The position numbers and the translations under genes are program-made. DNA of 64,000 nt, taken from assembly GCA_032988165.1 (NCBI GenBank), contig JANTQF010000013.1, forward strand, positions 1 to 64,000, read 5' to 3'. This DNA is from Emmonsiellopsis sp. PD_33. Taxonomy: Eukaryota; Ascomycota; Eurotiomycetes; Onygenales; Ajellomycetaceae. Positions within the stretch are counted from its first letter, which is position 1. Every line of letters starts with the position of its first letter. This document shows, piece after piece, positions 9,600 through 20,300 of this stretch. Below the pieces are notes generated by a model. That model saw only the letters and a list, made by a program, of their open reading frames with translations, ran no database searches and was not told the origin of the DNA.

Positions 9600-12500
9600 T
9601 CAGACAATGACCACAAAACTTTTATCATGAGGAATCAGAGACTGCAAAGCATCCTCTCCCCCACCCACATCTTCTTCCTCCTCACTGCTATCCTCCACCA
9701 GATCTGCATTATCCAACACTGCTGACATTTGGTCATCATGAAGGTAAAATTTCTTTATCTGGTTACCTGCAGTGGTGTTACAGAACAGTGTGCCATTCAG
9801 CTCTTCAAGGTGGTAAGTACCCTTCTCATGGTTCACTTCCTGCACATGATATGGACCCAACCATCAGAAGTTAAGTTTGACAGAATAGGATGTTTCTATC
9901 TTGATATCATGCAGAAGGATGAGATCTCCCACCTGAACTGGATTGTGCACTAACTGCTTGGTTTCATTGAACAGATCCTGATTTTTCTCTCATGCATGCT
10001 GCAGGTGAAAGGCTGCCTCCTCCAGATCCTCATCCTGTCTCTCCAACTGTTGAATCTGCATGTATATCAGGTTGGCATGAGAGTAAACAGTGTGCCATAA
10101 AAGTGTCTGCCACATCAGAACCTCAAGCTCAACAGGGAGGATAGCATCATAACCATATTGCAGATGGAATGGCATTTTGCCTGTTGATTGTCAAATGGAG
10201 ACATGATCTACCCACAGTGCTGAGTGGAAATAGTTGACCCAATTCTGCCCATCTGCAGCAAGCTTTGCCAGTGCATCTGAAATAGGGTGGTGGCCATGTT
10301 CAACCATGCCATTTGCTTTCACATTGTACAGCAAAATCATTATCTGCCTGACATGATACTTGGTGGTGAGAATCCTGGTCCACTTCTGATTTTCTAGCTC
10401 ACCATCACAAACCATTTCTCAGAAACAGCCATACTGGCATATAATATCCTCATAAATGAATTGCACCACATGTTCAGCCTTAGCATGTGCAAGGGGCTGG
10501 TCTTCAACCCAGCCAGTGAGGTCATTCTGAGCAATAACTGCACATGATTTCCCCTGGTTCTTCAGAAACTTGATGACATTGATACACCATTTATCCCACA
10601 GATAGTTATGGTGAGTCAGATACAGCAGTTCCTTGAGGTGGTCACTTTCCTGAAATTGACACTCATGACATCTCTTGCAGTATGCCTTGACCTCACTGAA
10701 CAAGCCTTCCCACCAATATTGCTGAGAGACCTTGTGGTTGATTGCCTCACAGCCTTTATGGCCAGACTTGTCATGCATTTGAGCAACAATTTCTTTCTGC
10801 TCATCTGGATTATCCACCACACACCTCAGTGGAATCCCTTTGCCTGACTGGTGAAATAGATGTTGCCCATGCACCACATAGTTCAGTGCATGCTTGTGCC
10901 ATTTCAGGAAAACCTTGCAAGGGATATCATCAGGCTGCTTCAAGGTGGTGAGATATCTGGCAATTGATTTGCTGTAGTTGGAATAGGATGGTGAAAGAAC
11001 ATGGGATTCTTCACTATCAGCATTGTTAGGAACATTGAAGTCAGGGATAGTGGCAGAAGCCATGCTGATGCAATTGAGCTCTACCTCAATGAATTCATTG
11101 ATATCTTGATCCTCAGGCACCTTGCCATCAGCAGGTAGTCATCAAGAAAGACCATTGACAGTGCTATAAATCTATCCAGAAATGTGATGAACATCAAAAT
11201 TGAACATCTGAATCCAGGTGAGCCAGTTGATTACCAGAGTGCCAGGAAGATCAGTGGCCATTCAGTTGAGCTGAGCAACCAAGGTTTTTATGTCAGTTTC
11301 AAGAATGAAGTGAATGCCATACAGGTAATATTAGCATTTCTTCAACATTTTGAGGATGGCTCAGCACTCTTGCTTTCCTGCATTATACTTCACTTCTGCT
11401 GGGCTCCAAATCCCACTTTCATATCAACAGGGATGAAGCTTCCTATTCTCAACATCTCACTGGCTCAGTGTTCCTCCCCAGCCATGCTTGCTGGTATTAG
11501 TTGTGACCACAATATCCCCAGCATTATTGGAATAATCAATGCAGTGCAGAGCAGGAGCAGTCATCAGTGCTGTCTTCAGAACCAACATGGCATTTGATTG
11601 CTTAGGTCCCCAGATGAAAAAGGCATTTTTCTTGAACAGTAAATAGATTGGGTTGGAAATGAGGGCAAAGTTCAGAATCCAGATGTGATAATACACACAA
11701 ATGCTGATGAAGGCACAAGCCCCAGTGATCTCAATTGATTCAGGCCACTCAATGATTTTGACAATTTTGGTGGCCTCAGGGCAGCACTCATCAGCATTGA
11801 TGATGTATCCAACAAGAACCATGCTGGAGCAGCCAAACTCAGATTTTGCAACCTGAATGCATGTGTTTGAGAGCTTGATGCTAACCAGGGTCTGATTCAG
11901 GTTTTGAAGATGCTCCAAAATAAACCAGCAAATTCCTGGCATGACCTCTTTGTTGTTGTACTGAGATTATGGACCCTTCACACCAACATTGTCCATGAAA
12001 TTATCTGCCTGATGGGGAATGTTCAAATGGAGAATGCAAGCCATGACTCAGCAGAAGGCAGCAATAGAATTTGTGGCACCCTGCAGCAATGTTGTCTGGC
12101 AAAGAAGGCTGATCAGGGTTTGGAAGGCAGTCATGTTGCAGCTATCCTCATGCAAAGTGATCTGATTGTATCTGGAAAAGAAATCTATCATGCTGGTGAT
12201 GACTTGCCCAGCAAAATCTTCTGCAAAAGCATTAGCACTGAGAGGGATATAGGCATCCCAAATCATAACAGCATTCATATCCATGCAGGCATTGACAATT
12301 CAGTATTTCCCAGACTCCTTCTTCTTGATGAGGAACCATTTATTCTAATATGGACCATGGCAATATTCAAAGACACCAGAGTCAACTTGCTTGCAAAGCA
12401 TTTCTATGACCATCAGCAGCAACTTTCAAGAAATAGAAAACCCAGGGGCCTGCCACACTTCATGCTCAACAGCATGAATCTTGATCAGTGGAGAGACCTC

Positions 12501-12695
12501 TTCAGCTAGTTTTCCACAATTACTGAAGCTCCATGCCAACACCTTCTCCTGTCTAAGCAGGATCTCAATCAGCAGCTCATGCTCCTGAGGTGTCAAGATC
12601 AATCCAATTTGAAGCTTTTCTATTCTGTCAGGCATGAGGTGAGAGCCACACAGGCAATCCAAGAAATGAGGCATAATTAGGTGATCATAAGGCAA
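9600..12695 (-). pseudogene. Ty3 pol: reverse transcriptase, RNase H, integrase
   Basis: A single minus-strand frame broken by several nonsense codons. Reverse transcriptase: DFFSRYNQ, LLQGATNS, then FMDNVGVKGP, where the catalytic [FY]-x-D-D box has its second Asp as Asn (codon 11990-11988). A connection and RNase H-like block follows, ending near 11457. Integrase: an HHCC zinc-binding module (HDKSGHKG ... CKRCHECQ) near 10,790-10,680, then a core whose first catalytic Asp is Asn in INVIKF (codon 10580-10578). The C-terminal module MGPYHVQEVN...GTYHLEELNGTLF (9860-9780) has the GPY/F fold of Ty3 integrases, followed by an acidic tail. RT and integrase are both predicted to be inactive. Confidence 0.88.
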
Positions 12696-13037
12696 AGGCA
12701 GATCCTTTGCAGATTTAATGTTGTCTTGATACCATTTCTAACAAATCTCTCTCCATTGATCTATCCCACCAGGCATCCCTCCATCTGTTACTAGCATATT
12801 GAGAGGCTGAATCTTGTCTGCTTTTCACTTGTACAGTGTGGCAACAATCAGGTGATAAGATCAAGGAGAAGACTCAGCAGAATTATAGAGAGGAAGGTTG
12901 TGCAGTTGAATGCCATGAACTTGACAAATTTCAGAGACAGGGTGCTGCAAGAAAGGAAACATAGCACACAAGGATGACTGAAAGCACTGTTGCAGAATGG
13001 CAGGAATGTGTGGCAGAGATTTCTGAGGCAATTGAAT

Positions 13038-13100
13038 GATGACCTCTGATTAGCTGGAGGTATTTATTGGCCCTGAGCTGGGAAATTGTGATTGGCTGAA
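13038..13100 (-). repeat. CCAAT-rich ~60-bp repeat, copy B
   Basis: Related to the copy at 6430-6495: both contain CAGCCAATCACAATTTCC on the minus strand followed by a GGGCCA block. This copy also has a CCAATAAATACC segment. It lies in the poorly conserved spacer between protease and reverse transcriptase, where the reading frame changes. Confidence 0.5.
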
Positions 13101-13372
13101 TTCCCTCTCATCACTCTTGTGTGGCAGAATCTCTACCCCACCATCTACCACACTGATGCTGCTGACTCTGACTTCATCTCTTCACTCACCACCACCATCA
13201 CAAAGATCAGTCAGACTCAGCACCTCTAATTTAAAGACTGATGCTTGCCACAAAGATCATCCAGCTGCCTGTCACCATAGTCCCCTGGAGAATAGCTGAG
13301 GAAGGAGACCTGGTTAGTTTCATCATCTGGGTTGAAAACTGTGACAGTGACACCACCCACATTATCTGTCTG

Positions 13373-16171
13373 TCATACTAACCAAGTCACATTTTCATAG
13401 GGATGGCCTAGAATGCACTCATGGGAACCATACTCCAGGATGAAGAAGGTTTGAGGCATAGATATAGATTCAACATGAACTAGGACATTCTTATAGATTC
13501 CAATGATGCCACTGTGCTGACCATCAGCATCAAGGATTGGCTTGAGAGTGTCTTTCTGGATGATCAGGCTGAGACTCAAGGCAGTGCTCTTCACCATGCA
13601 GTTGATTTCTGCCTTGCTGTCAAATATGGCCTCAGTCTGCCCTTTTCCAATACCTACAGAAAACTTGATATGGCCAATGGATACCAGATTCCATCAGGGT
13701 TCATATTCTGAGACATGGTGAGAGAGCTGAATGAAGGAGACTCTGATAGATTCTTCCTCAATCATATGTTGTTGAACTTCAGCTGGAAGATTCTGGAAGA
13801 ATGTCTGCTGCAGCTGGGCAGAGCAGGCCATAATATCCTTGAGCTGAATTCTGATGATCTCTTGACACATGATTTTCTCAAAGACTGTCTGGGTTGCAGT
13901 GGCATGGTTCTCCTTGTCTCTCATTTCAGCAGATAGTTTTGGCCCCTTAGGCTTTCTGGGATGGTGGAGGATGGTTTTCTTCTGGATCTCAGGTGCTTTG
14001 GCCATCTCAGCATCAGGCACAGCTTCATTGATCAGCTGGGTTGGCATTTCTTCCTGCAGTTGGCCATCAAGAAGGGTCTGTGATTCATTGGGATCAGGCA
14101 AAGGCAAGATGATGTCCTCAGCAAATGAAACTGATTTTTGGGAGCCATCTGAATAGTGACTGGCCCTTCAAGAATGAGTGGAAGGTAGGGCTTTCTCCTT
14201 TTCAATCCAGCTAGAGAGTGTAGATCAATTCTTGTCAGCAGCTGACCCTTTGCCCTTACTATTTCCAGCAGCAGCCTGAGCAGCCATCACACTAGCAACC
14301 TCTTCCACCTTGCTGTCTGAGTTGCCCTCTTCTGCACCACTTTTGAACCTAACATTGCATATGCTGATAAAATTGACTGTGGGTAATGAGCTGCTGTCAG
14401 AGGAAACAAGGATGCTGTCATTGTTGCAGAGTTTTGCTGCTGATGGGATGATGGGAGGTGTGGATCTCTACTCAAAAGCACACTCAATGGTGATAATGTG
14501 TGGTTCATACTGATTCACATTGATCTTCAGGCTGTGCTGCATCACATGTCTGTCAAAGTATTCACCCATTCTATTTTGATGAATCTTTCCTTGGTCAATC
14601 AGCTCACCAATTTAGAGGCACTGAGGGAGCATATGAGACAAGTTGCTGTAGCCCCAACAAGCACAAGGAGGGCAATCATATTGCAACATGCTTCCAGACC
14701 TAGGTCAATATGGACCACCAGGGCCATGCTACATCCCATAATAGGAAACATTTACAAGATCTCAAGCAGGATCAATAGATCCCTGGTTGGTGAGGACATG
14801 CAGTACCACCACTGATTGTTGCATATTCCCTTGCTGCTGAAATCCTGCAATAGCCAGTGACAGCACATTCATCCAATTGATGAGAGATTCAAACAAGCTA
14901 TCATTCAAATTCCTTGGAGCTGAATCAGAAGAAGCAGGTGATACAGAAGAGGCCACTTGAGGTCTCAGCACAGCCAGGGTAGGTGGATTGAAGACAGGCT
15001 GAGCAGGAGGCAGCTGAGTGGGCAGCATCATATGGGAACTCAGGTCAGGTGTGATCATCTGGGCCATCTTTTCCTTGACTTCCTGAGATTCCACTGCAGC
15101 TTCACAGACCTTCAAAATCTTCCACTCAGATGGGTTGTTTTGGTCAAACCTAGCCTTGCAAAAAGCCTTCTCATGGACCCCATCAGGCAGGCCTTGTAAG
15201 AACAACTGGCAGGCAAGAGATTCCTAGATTTCATTCTGGCTAATCAATGGCTCAGCAATGGCACAGAATTGGTGGCAGAAAGTGAGAATGTCTTGGCTGA
15301 AAGATTGTTTGAAACTAGATAGAGCATTCAGGTAGATCTGGTTGTACATTTGCTGATGAGCATCATCCTGCTAGAACTCTGACACCAACCTTGCTTTGAC
15401 TTTGGCCCAGGTTTGCAGGTCCTTCACCAGCCAATCCACATGGCCCTGCAGCTTCATAGAGCAATAGTTGTGCAAAACAGCCAAGGCCTCATCCTCAGGA
15501 ACATGGTGCAGCTTCAGCACAGCATCAAACTGGTTGACAAACTGAGTGATGTCTTTCCCATCAAAAGAGGGGGCTCTGAGGGATCTAGGAACTGGCATGG
15601 GCATGACAAGCTGCTGATAAACCATTCCACTTTCAGGAGGCAAGGCACTGCTAGGGGTAGGCAGGCTTGATGAGAAATTGGTAGAGCTGAACATCTTCTT
15701 GCTGTTGATCTTGATTTTCAGTGGTGAAGCTGGTACTTTTCCTGACTGAGTTTGATGATGAGTGATGGAATCCAACTGAGTGTGCTTAGGAGGCATATAT
15801 TGGCAGAGAAATGAATAGATGAGTAGTTCATGTTCACAAATAAGAAACAGGTTGATGATAGTGGCAATATCCATATCCTTCTGTGGGTAGAGATTCAGGG
15901 ACTCAAGGAAGAGAAGGAATTGCAAGATCTGCTGCAGATTTTTCTTCTCACTAGAGTCTGCATTTGTTGAGGAATGGCTTGATGGATTCAATAGTTTGGT
16001 GGGTCCATTCTTCAAAGTTTTCTTCTGATGGTATTGCCATTGGTGCAGCCACAAGGCTGCAGGCCTGCTCCAACCAAATGGGCCTATCACAAATTTAAAT
16101 AAGAGAATTGCATTGAGTAGCATGCTCAACAAAAGAAAAGGAAAAAGGGGAAAGAAACTCAGTATAGTCAT
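13373..16171 (-). pseudogene. Ty3 gag and protease
   Basis: One minus-strand frame with several nonsense codons. The capsid part includes APSFDGKDITQFVNQFDAVL near 15,600-15,520, a pattern typical of Ty3 gag (retrotrans_gag), then a further capsid-like block (LPDGVHEKAF) at 15,190. A Cys/His-rich segment near 14,690-14,620 may be a degraded zinc knuckle. The protease follows at about 13,650-13,373, with IFDSKAEINCMV where retropepsins carry D-[ST]-G, and an ILGHP-type block downstream. The usual active-site Gly is Lys here, so the protease is probably dead. RT continues in a different frame after about 13,370, so expression would have needed a frameshift or internal start. Confidence 0.8.
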
Positions 16172-16206
16172 CTATATCAATACTGTCATCTGTTCATCTA
16201 TTCATG

Positions 16207-16226
16207 TTTCTGATTGTGCACACCAA
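16207..16226 (-). other. Candidate primer-binding site of the Ty3 element
   Basis: Just inside the 5' LTR the minus strand reads TTGGTGTGCACAATCAGAAA. TGG one base from the LTR end fits pairing with a tRNA CCA end. I cannot name the tRNA, and CpG loss may have altered the match. Confidence 0.4.
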
Positions 16227-16545
16227 TGAAGTGGGGACAGGGTGTGCACATCAGGCAGCACCAAACAGGGCAGTGGCAAACACAAGAAAGAATTGATATC
16301 AATGTTGAAGCAGAGGAATGTATTGGCAATCTATAGTACAAAACAACACAGTAATAGAATGATAAGGCAACACACAAAAGAAACAAAAGATCTATCTCAA
16401 AGAAGCATATACATGCATGAGAAAATCCATGAATGAACAGATGAAGTCTCACAATGAAAGGAAAATATCTATCTTCATGGCTGTGCTTGGCAGTGAAAAG
16501 CCTCAGTGAAAAATTGATCCGACCTGACAGTGGATCCCCACCACA
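16227..16545 (-). repeat. 5' LTR of the Ty3 element
   Basis: 319 bp, colinear with 4775-5093 at a constant offset of 11,452. It would contain the element's promoter. The two LTRs agree everywhere except at 13 ancestral CpG positions. Confidence 0.95.
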
Positions 16546-17345
16546 CTATTAATATTTACCTGTTACTAGTCACCATCATGGCCCATGTCTATGTTAATAA
16601 GGAATCTGCAGAGATGTATAGAAATGTCTTCTCTTCTCTTTTCTCATTAATTGAGGATATTAGAGGAGAGTCTATCACTTGGAAGTATATTCATAGCTAT
16701 AGAATAGAGGCAGTAGTCTCAGATATATACTTCAAATAGGCCTCTAATAGGTATTTAGCTCCTTCTATTTACTTCTAGATACTACTAACAGTAACTAATA
16801 GAATTTGATCACTACCTCACCACTTTTAATTCCAATCAAAACTGGCAGGAACATGTTTAGCATGTGGTTATCTACTGTCAGGTTCATTTCAACTGTGGAA
16901 TTATTCCATTTGAATAAAAGTACCCAGACACTACTAAGTTGATGAAATAACTACTAAAAGCAACAAGAGATCATGCTCAGCAACTTCTAGATGCTTTCAT
17001 GAATCACCCAGATACTGCTATTCAAAATTGGGCTAAGTATAAGAAGACATCATGGATTCTTTCTGGCTTAAACCCCTACTTTTCTCAAATACATATAGAT
17101 ACTTTCAAGCAGACATCAAATACAACAAATGCTATTAAGGGTAACCATTGATGACTAAATGCTGCTGAGAGCCACCTTACCTTACTAGCTGGTCTTGAGG
17201 CAGTTAAGAAGCTTAATCACCAGGATATGGAGCAACTGAATACATATTTTGAGACTGGTATACAGCCTGACTGGACTGATACTAGTGTTGCTGGGAGGAG
17301 AAAACATGCAGATCAAAATATGTTATCTGATTATATCTAATTACT
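16546..17345 (+). pseudogene. Decayed Mutator-like (MULE) transposase, right part
   Basis: Continues the protein type seen before 4775. It reads NKESAEMYRNVFSSLFSLIE, then WKYIHS, then a segment ending VVIYCQVHFNCGI (about 16,865-16,905) and NWAKYKKTSWILSGLNP (about 17,024-17,074). The [IV]-x-C-x-V-H-F and W...GLNP blocks match fungal MULE-like transposases as I remember them. Several nonsense codons are present. With the left part at 4140-4774 this shows that the Ty3 element inserted into an older DNA transposon. Confidence 0.5.
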
Positions 17346-17611
17346 ACTCTAAGTTACTAATAATAATCAGTTCAACAATGCAGGGCATTACCAGGAATAC
17401 CTAGTTGCCCCCAGCTAGAATTAGATGCATCCCTCTCTGAAATGTTCTCCTCTGACTATCCAAAGAAATGTCAACAGAAGTAGGTAGATGTAGTTGATTT
17501 GACTGAAGGTAGTCCTTCTAATCCCCTCTAGTAGTTATTAGTACTAACTTATATCAGGGTTACCTTGCCCTGCCCAGAGGTTAAAGCAGTTAGAAGGTAA
17601 TACTTTGCAAA

Positions 17612-18320
17612 GTGAGTCTTCTCTGCTAATTATATACCTCCATACTAATCCAGTAATTACTAGATCCTTGGAGCTCTCCTCATGCACAATAAGCTGGAAA
17701 TTTATTCTAATATTAGTCCCCTCTGTTAATTATATGCTTCTATGCTAATCCAGTAATTACCAGATCCCCCAAGCTCCCCCTTCAGTCTGTAGTATTCATC
17801 AGGCACTGGTAAAAATCTATTTAAAGGTAAGTCTCCTCTGCTAATTATATGCTTCCATGCTAATTTAGTAATTGCTAGATCCTCAGAGCTCTCCTCATGC
17901 ACAACAAGCTGGAAATTTATTCTAATGTTAGTCCCCTCTGTTAATTATATACTTCTATACTAATCCAGTAATTACCAGATCCTCCAAGCTCCCCCTTTGC
18001 TCCACAGCATTCATCAGATGCTGATAGAAATCCATTTGAAGGTTAGTCCCCTCTGCTACTTATATGCTTCTATACTAATTCAGTAATTATTAGACCCTCA
18101 GAGCTCTCCTCATGCATAATAAGCTGGAAATTTATTCCAATGTTAGTCCCCTCTATTAATTATATACTTCTATGCTAATCTAGTAATTACTAGATCCTCC
18201 AAGCTCCCCCTTCACTCTATAGCATTCATCAGACACTGGCAGGAATCCATTTGAAGGTTAGTCCCCTCTGCTACTTATATGCTTCTATACTAATCCAGTG
18301 ATTACCAGATGCTCACAGCC
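17612..18320. repeat. 215-bp tandem repeat, three full copies plus a start
   Basis: The segment gttagtcccctctgctaatt (with variants) recurs at 17612, 17827, 18042 and 18257, exactly 215 bp apart. Each unit is itself two related halves of about 105-110 bp, each containing 'ccagtaattaccagatcc'. CpG is absent. No coding potential. Confidence 0.88.
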
Positions 18321-18694
18321 CCCTTCCAGATCACAGCCAGGAGGATAAAGACAGACATGAGCAGAAGATATTAGAGCTACTAAAATAGAAAGAAGAACTT
18401 GAGAGATAGCTAGCAGCATTGAATGAGTAGCTATTATTACATGATAGTTTCTATTTGCTTTTAGTTGTATCTGGAAACAGGTAGCATTTGATGTATTTAA
18501 GTATAATATCAAAATTGTATTACATTTAAATCATTATGTTTACTGATAATAACTAGTAGCAATTGGATTCTTTGGTAAGCTCTTCTGTTCTCAATCATTG
18601 CCATTATATTATATTACATACTCTACTTCCTATACTTTATATATATATATATTTATATGTTTGTAGGAATGCAGCTTGATCTTCTTGAGGCCAC

Positions 18695-19030
18695 CCTTCC
18701 TAGTAATTACTAAGAGCCATGAAAATTGCTTGTCAGCTCTTGATGTAGCCTATTTCCCACAACAGCTTCCTCCCAGTAATTACTGGGAGCCATGAAAATC
18801 ACATGATTCTTAGCTCTTGATGTGGCCTGTCCTACCCAACAGCTCCCTTCCAGTAATTACTGGAAGCCATGAAAATCACATGATTCTTAGCTCTTAATGC
18901 AGCCTACCCCCCCCAACAGCTCCCTCCCAGTAATTACTGAGAGCTGTGGAAATTACATGATCCTTGGCTCTTGACACAGCCTATCTTCTCAAGGGTGCTC
19001 TCCCAGTAATTACCAGCAGCAGGTGGGTGT
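18695..19030. repeat. ~77-bp tandem repeat, five copies
   Basis: The core cagtaattactgggagcc recurs at 702, 775, 852, 929 and 1015 relative to base 18,000, spaced 73, 77, 77 and 86 bp. It shares the palindromic GTAATTAC core with the 215-bp array upstream. It lies at the edge of the CpG-poor compartment, just before the gene island. Confidence 0.85.
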
Positions 19031-19626
19031 GTAATACAATACCATATACTATCTCATCAGGTGGTATGTAATTTATTTACATGAGCACTCCCATGGCCTA
19101 CCAGTTACAACTAATTGAATTTTGCTGACAAATATCTTACTACCCAACAAGCTAAGTTGGGCAGAGCATGACAATACTGTGACCACCTGACAAGCAGCCC
19201 AACTAACAAACTCTATGGTAATTACCAGAACCTATTAATCCTGGCCACCTGACGAGCTCCCACCTAATCACCCAACGAACTTTGCATCCCCCCACCTGCT
19301 GGCTGGGCAGCTGTCAAGTCACTGTACCTGGACTCCCTGAGTAAGCTTCCCACTGTTCTCTGGCTGGCCTGGTCTGGCTTCCCCTCATCCTCGCCTCCCC
19401 GTAATATATAGCCTGCGCCAGCTCCCGCTCTCCCGCCCCATAGCTTCTATCCTGATACCGCCCACAAGAGGCTTCACTATAGCATTGGCCTGCGCTCCTC
19501 TGCCATCCGCTGTGAATACAGGTACTTACCGCCTGCTCCGCCCATATCCGGGACCACCCCCCAGCCGTCGTGAGAGCACATTCTAACATCCACTTCAGCG
19601 ACATCCAACAAGCCAACAAGCACGAA
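19031..19626. other. Compartment boundary and promoter of the first gene
   Basis: CpG dinucleotides are almost absent before about 19,200 and frequent after about 19,390. No gene was recognised. A 101-codon minus-strand frame (19314-19619) has no motif and is probably chance. Confidence 0.5.
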
Positions 19627-20300
19627 ATGAGCGACCGTCCCGATCATCCCCCTGTTTGGGTTCGCGGTGGTCCAGCATCATACTACGCACCGCCTAGGCC
19701 CTCTATCTCCTCCTCTCCCGGCGACGCAATTCGACGGGTATGTCATTGATCCCATCCCACCAGCCCAATTGAGACAACCAAACATCTCACATAACCCCAG
19801 GCCTCAACAGCATCCGTTCTCTCCACCTCCCCCACTGAAGCAGACGAACCCTTCTCCCCGCCTCCTAGCCCGGAATTAGCTTCCCCCCCGGAAAGAGCTA
19901 CATCCGCCTTCGCACTCCCGTCCATCTCCGCCACAATGGCCTCTCAGGCAGCTCGCAAGTCTCAAGCCGAGACCCCAATCCCAACGCATCCAGACGCCCA
20001 GCAGCCAACTTCTGCCAGGCCCGCGTCCCCGGACACCAAGAACCGCCGCAGCAGCTCCGTTTCCGGAGCTGGCCTCTTCTCCACGCTGGTATCCCAGAAG
20101 CGGGTGGATCCCAATCTTGCTATGCGGCGGGCACAGTGGCAGGAACATAACGTTGGTATCGGTCCGGATCAGAGGAGGCCCTTTGGGAGTTGGTGGGATA
20201 AGTAAGTTTCAAGATTGCCAAGTAGTCTGCCATTTGCTGTTATGAGATCCGATGGGATGGTTAACATCTTTTATATAGGTATATAAAAGAGCAAAAGTGA
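19627..20300 (+). CDS. Conserved-looking fungal protein, function unknown (177 aa)
   Basis: Three exons: 19627-19737, 19801-20201 and 20279-20300, with GT...AG introns of 63 and 77 bp; spliced length 534 nt. The N-terminal two thirds are Pro/Ser/Ala-rich and probably disordered (several SPP and SSP runs). The C-terminus is compact and tryptophan-rich, reading RRAQWQEHNVGIG, then RRPFGSWWDKYIKEQK. Splicing the last small exon replaces a premature TAA right after WWDK with YIKEQK, and a TTAAC branch motif precedes it, so I prefer the three-exon model. I do not recognise a domain or assign a function. It is the outermost gene of the island, next to the repeat compartment. Confidence 0.65.

Larger units (their letters stand above)
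4775..16545 (-). mobile_element. Full-length Ty3/gypsy LTR retrotransposon, inactivated
   Basis: Two 319-bp LTRs (4775-5093 and 16227-16545) bound an internal region whose frames all run on the minus strand. The order is gag-protease, reverse transcriptase, RNase H, integrase, then an extra frame in the position where some elements carry env. RT before integrase defines the Ty3 type. On the minus strand the LTR begins TGTGGTGGGGATCC and ends CTTCA. A purine-rich tract precedes the 3' LTR and the candidate target duplication is CTAT (4771-4774 and 16546-16549). At 11.8 kb it is long for this class because of the extra 3' frame and about 1.4 kb of 3' non-coding sequence. Gag-pro stays in one frame, RT-IN in a second and the extra ORF in the third, so damage is by substitutions, not indels. 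Confidence 0.93.
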
